Origin: Candidatus Aminicenantota bacterium
GTDB lineage: Bacteria > Acidobacteriota > Aminicenantia > Aminicenantales > Aminicenantaceae
NCBI GenBank assembly: GCA_013139435.1
Contig: WTAW01000177.1
Coordinates: 1 to 21,912, forward strand
Reading direction: 5' to 3'
Length of the DNA: 21,912 nucleotides
Position 1 is the stretch's first letter. Every line of letters starts with the position of its first letter. The notes beneath the pieces are model-generated. The model was not told the origin of the DNA, made no database searches, and saw only the letters and a program-made list of their open reading frames with translations. This document shows, in pieces, positions 21,108 through 21,912 of the stretch. Both the position numbers and the translations under genes were made by a program.

Positions 21108-21912
21108 ACATCCATCAATTTGCCACATCCTTGAGCTACGGAGATGCCATCTCCGATGAGATGTTGGAGATCCAGAGTGCCCTGCGCGATAAAGGGCACA
21201 CTTCTGAGATCTTCATCCGTTTTTACGAGCCGAGGATGGCTAAATACATCCATGATTTTAGAGAGTACAAAACATTCAGCGCACCAGACAATGTCGTCAT
21301 ATTTCATTTTTCTATCGGTTCGCCGGTATCTAAAATGTTTTTCCGGATTCCTGACAAAAAAATCATGATCTACCACAACATCACACCTTATAACTATTTC
21401 TTGGATTATCACCGCATATTGACACGGGAGTGTTACAAAGGACGCCTTGAGATCAAACTTTTTGTGGATAAAGTGGATCTGGCTCTGGGAGATTCTGAGT
21501 ATAATCGTAGAGAACTCGAGCAACGGGGTTATCGGAACACCGGGGTTCTCCCACTGCTTCTCAATCTCGACAAGTTCGAAACACCGGGAGATCCTGTCGT
21601 CCATCGCATATATGATAACGGCAAGTGGACAGTCCTTTTTATCGGGCGGGTTATCCCGAACAAGAAGTTTGAGGACGTCATCAAGGTCTTTGCCTTCTAT
21701 AAGAAGTTTTTCAATCCCAATTCTCAGCTCATCCTTGCAGGGGATTACAGGGGAATGGAACGGTACTATTTCGCCCTCCAGGGTTTGATCGACACGCTGG
21801 AGTTGCAGGATGTCCATCTCACAGGCCATGTGGATTTTGTGGAACTTGTGTCTTACTTCAAGCTGGCTGATGTCTATCTCAGCATGAGCGAGCATGAGGG
21901 ATTTGGCGTTCC
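21104..21912 (+). CDS. GT4-family glycosyltransferase, partial (C-terminus beyond window end)
   Basis: The ATG at 21104 overlaps the preceding stop (ATGA), and 269 codons are open to the window edge. The N-terminal domain begins MNIHQFATSLSYGDAISDEM; YHNITPYNYFLDY resembles the YHNI motif of several GT4 enzymes. The donor domain starts at VLFIGRVIPNKKFEDVI, and the E-x7-E motif begins at SEHEGFGVP just before the cut. The final ~90-110 residues are missing because of the window, not from a mutation. It is the second consecutive GT4 gene and indicates a polysaccharide or glycolipid assembly locus continuing rightwards. Confidence 0.8.
   Translation, partial: MNIHQFATSLSYGDAISDEMLEIQSALRDKGHTSEIFIRFYEPRMAKYIHDFREYKTFSAPDNVVIFHFSIGSPVSKMFFRIPDKKIMIYHNITPYNYFLDYHRILTRECYKGRLEIKLFVDKVDLALGDSEYNRRELEQRGYRNTGVLPLLLNLDKFETPGDPVVHRIYDNGKWTVLFIGRVIPNKKFEDVIKVFAFYKKFFNPNSQLILAGDYRGMERYYFALQGLIDTLELQDVHLTGHVDFVELVSYFKLADVYLSMSEHEGFGV

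Noticed and set aside
21038..21895. Minus-strand open frame of 285 codons at the right edge
   Set aside because: Antisense to the partial GT4 gene, which has clear glycosyltransferase motifs and an ATGA-coupled start.
1..21912. CRISPR arrays, tRNA or rRNA genes, transposase genes
   Set aside because: No regularly spaced repeats, cloverleaf-like or rRNA-like stretches, or transposase motifs were seen by eye.

Overview
The window reads like a chromosomal segment of an anaerobic or facultative Gram-negative-type bacterium of moderate GC content. The signs are lipoproteins, a sigma-54-type promoter, several Fe-S enzymes, GT-C and GT4 glycan genes, and a sulfatase-fold protein ending in LRALGYIK. 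The style resembles Acidobacteriota/Aminicenantes-like genomes, but there is no rRNA or marker gene to prove it, so taxonomy is a low-confidence inference.

Layout. (1) 1-2877, minus strand: a large GT-C membrane glycosyltransferase with a C-terminal beta-rich domain, then a truncated lipoprotein gene preceded by a perfect-looking sigma-54 (-24/-12) element. (2) 3033-11580, plus strand: a tight nine-gene central-carbon operon driven by a near-consensus sigma-70 promoter with a perfect inverted repeat at the expected transcription start. It encodes a SucC-like ATP-grasp CoA ligase fused to a two-cluster ferredoxin, a SucD-like partner, a short citryl-CoA-lyase-type protein, an HD-domain protein, an aconitase/isopropylmalate-dehydratase pair, an isocitrate-dehydrogenase-type enzyme with NADP-type residues, and a second, divergent hydro-lyase pair. 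(3) 11639-12788: tsaB and rimI, with convergent truA (12817-13545, minus). (4) 13546-13977: a non-coding stretch with 22-bp direct repeats flanking a structured GC-rich segment, then a strong promoter and palindromic operator for a YtrA-type GntR regulator. (5) 13978-15904: GntR regulator, ABC ATPase and ABC-2-like membrane protein. (6) 15917-16390, minus: a LOG/TIGR00725-type nucleotide-binding protein, followed by a repeat-rich gap. (7) 16847-18850: a membrane-anchored alkaline-phosphatase-superfamily 'sulfatase' with Thr at the nucleophile position. (8) 19022-21912: a small hypothetical gene, a coiled-coil protein and two translationally coupled GT4 glycosyltransferases, the last cut by the window end; this looks like the start of a surface-glycan locus.

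How it fits together. The best reading of the central operon is a citrate branch that can run isocitrate <-> citrate <-> citryl-CoA <-> acetyl-CoA + oxaloacetate. The citrate-cleaving machinery is split into separate genes (citryl-CoA synthetase plus citryl-CoA lyase style) rather than a fused ATP-citrate lyase. That would match a reductive or reversible TCA half-cycle. Three features are not explained by the textbook version: the ferredoxin fused to the ligase, a second hydro-lyase pair whose large subunit has lost two of the canonical aconitase histidines, and an embedded HD protein. The operon may therefore act on a citrate-like acid other than, or in addition to, citrate. No 2-oxoacid:ferredoxin oxidoreductase, fumarate reductase or malate dehydrogenase lies in the window, so a full cycle cannot be shown here.
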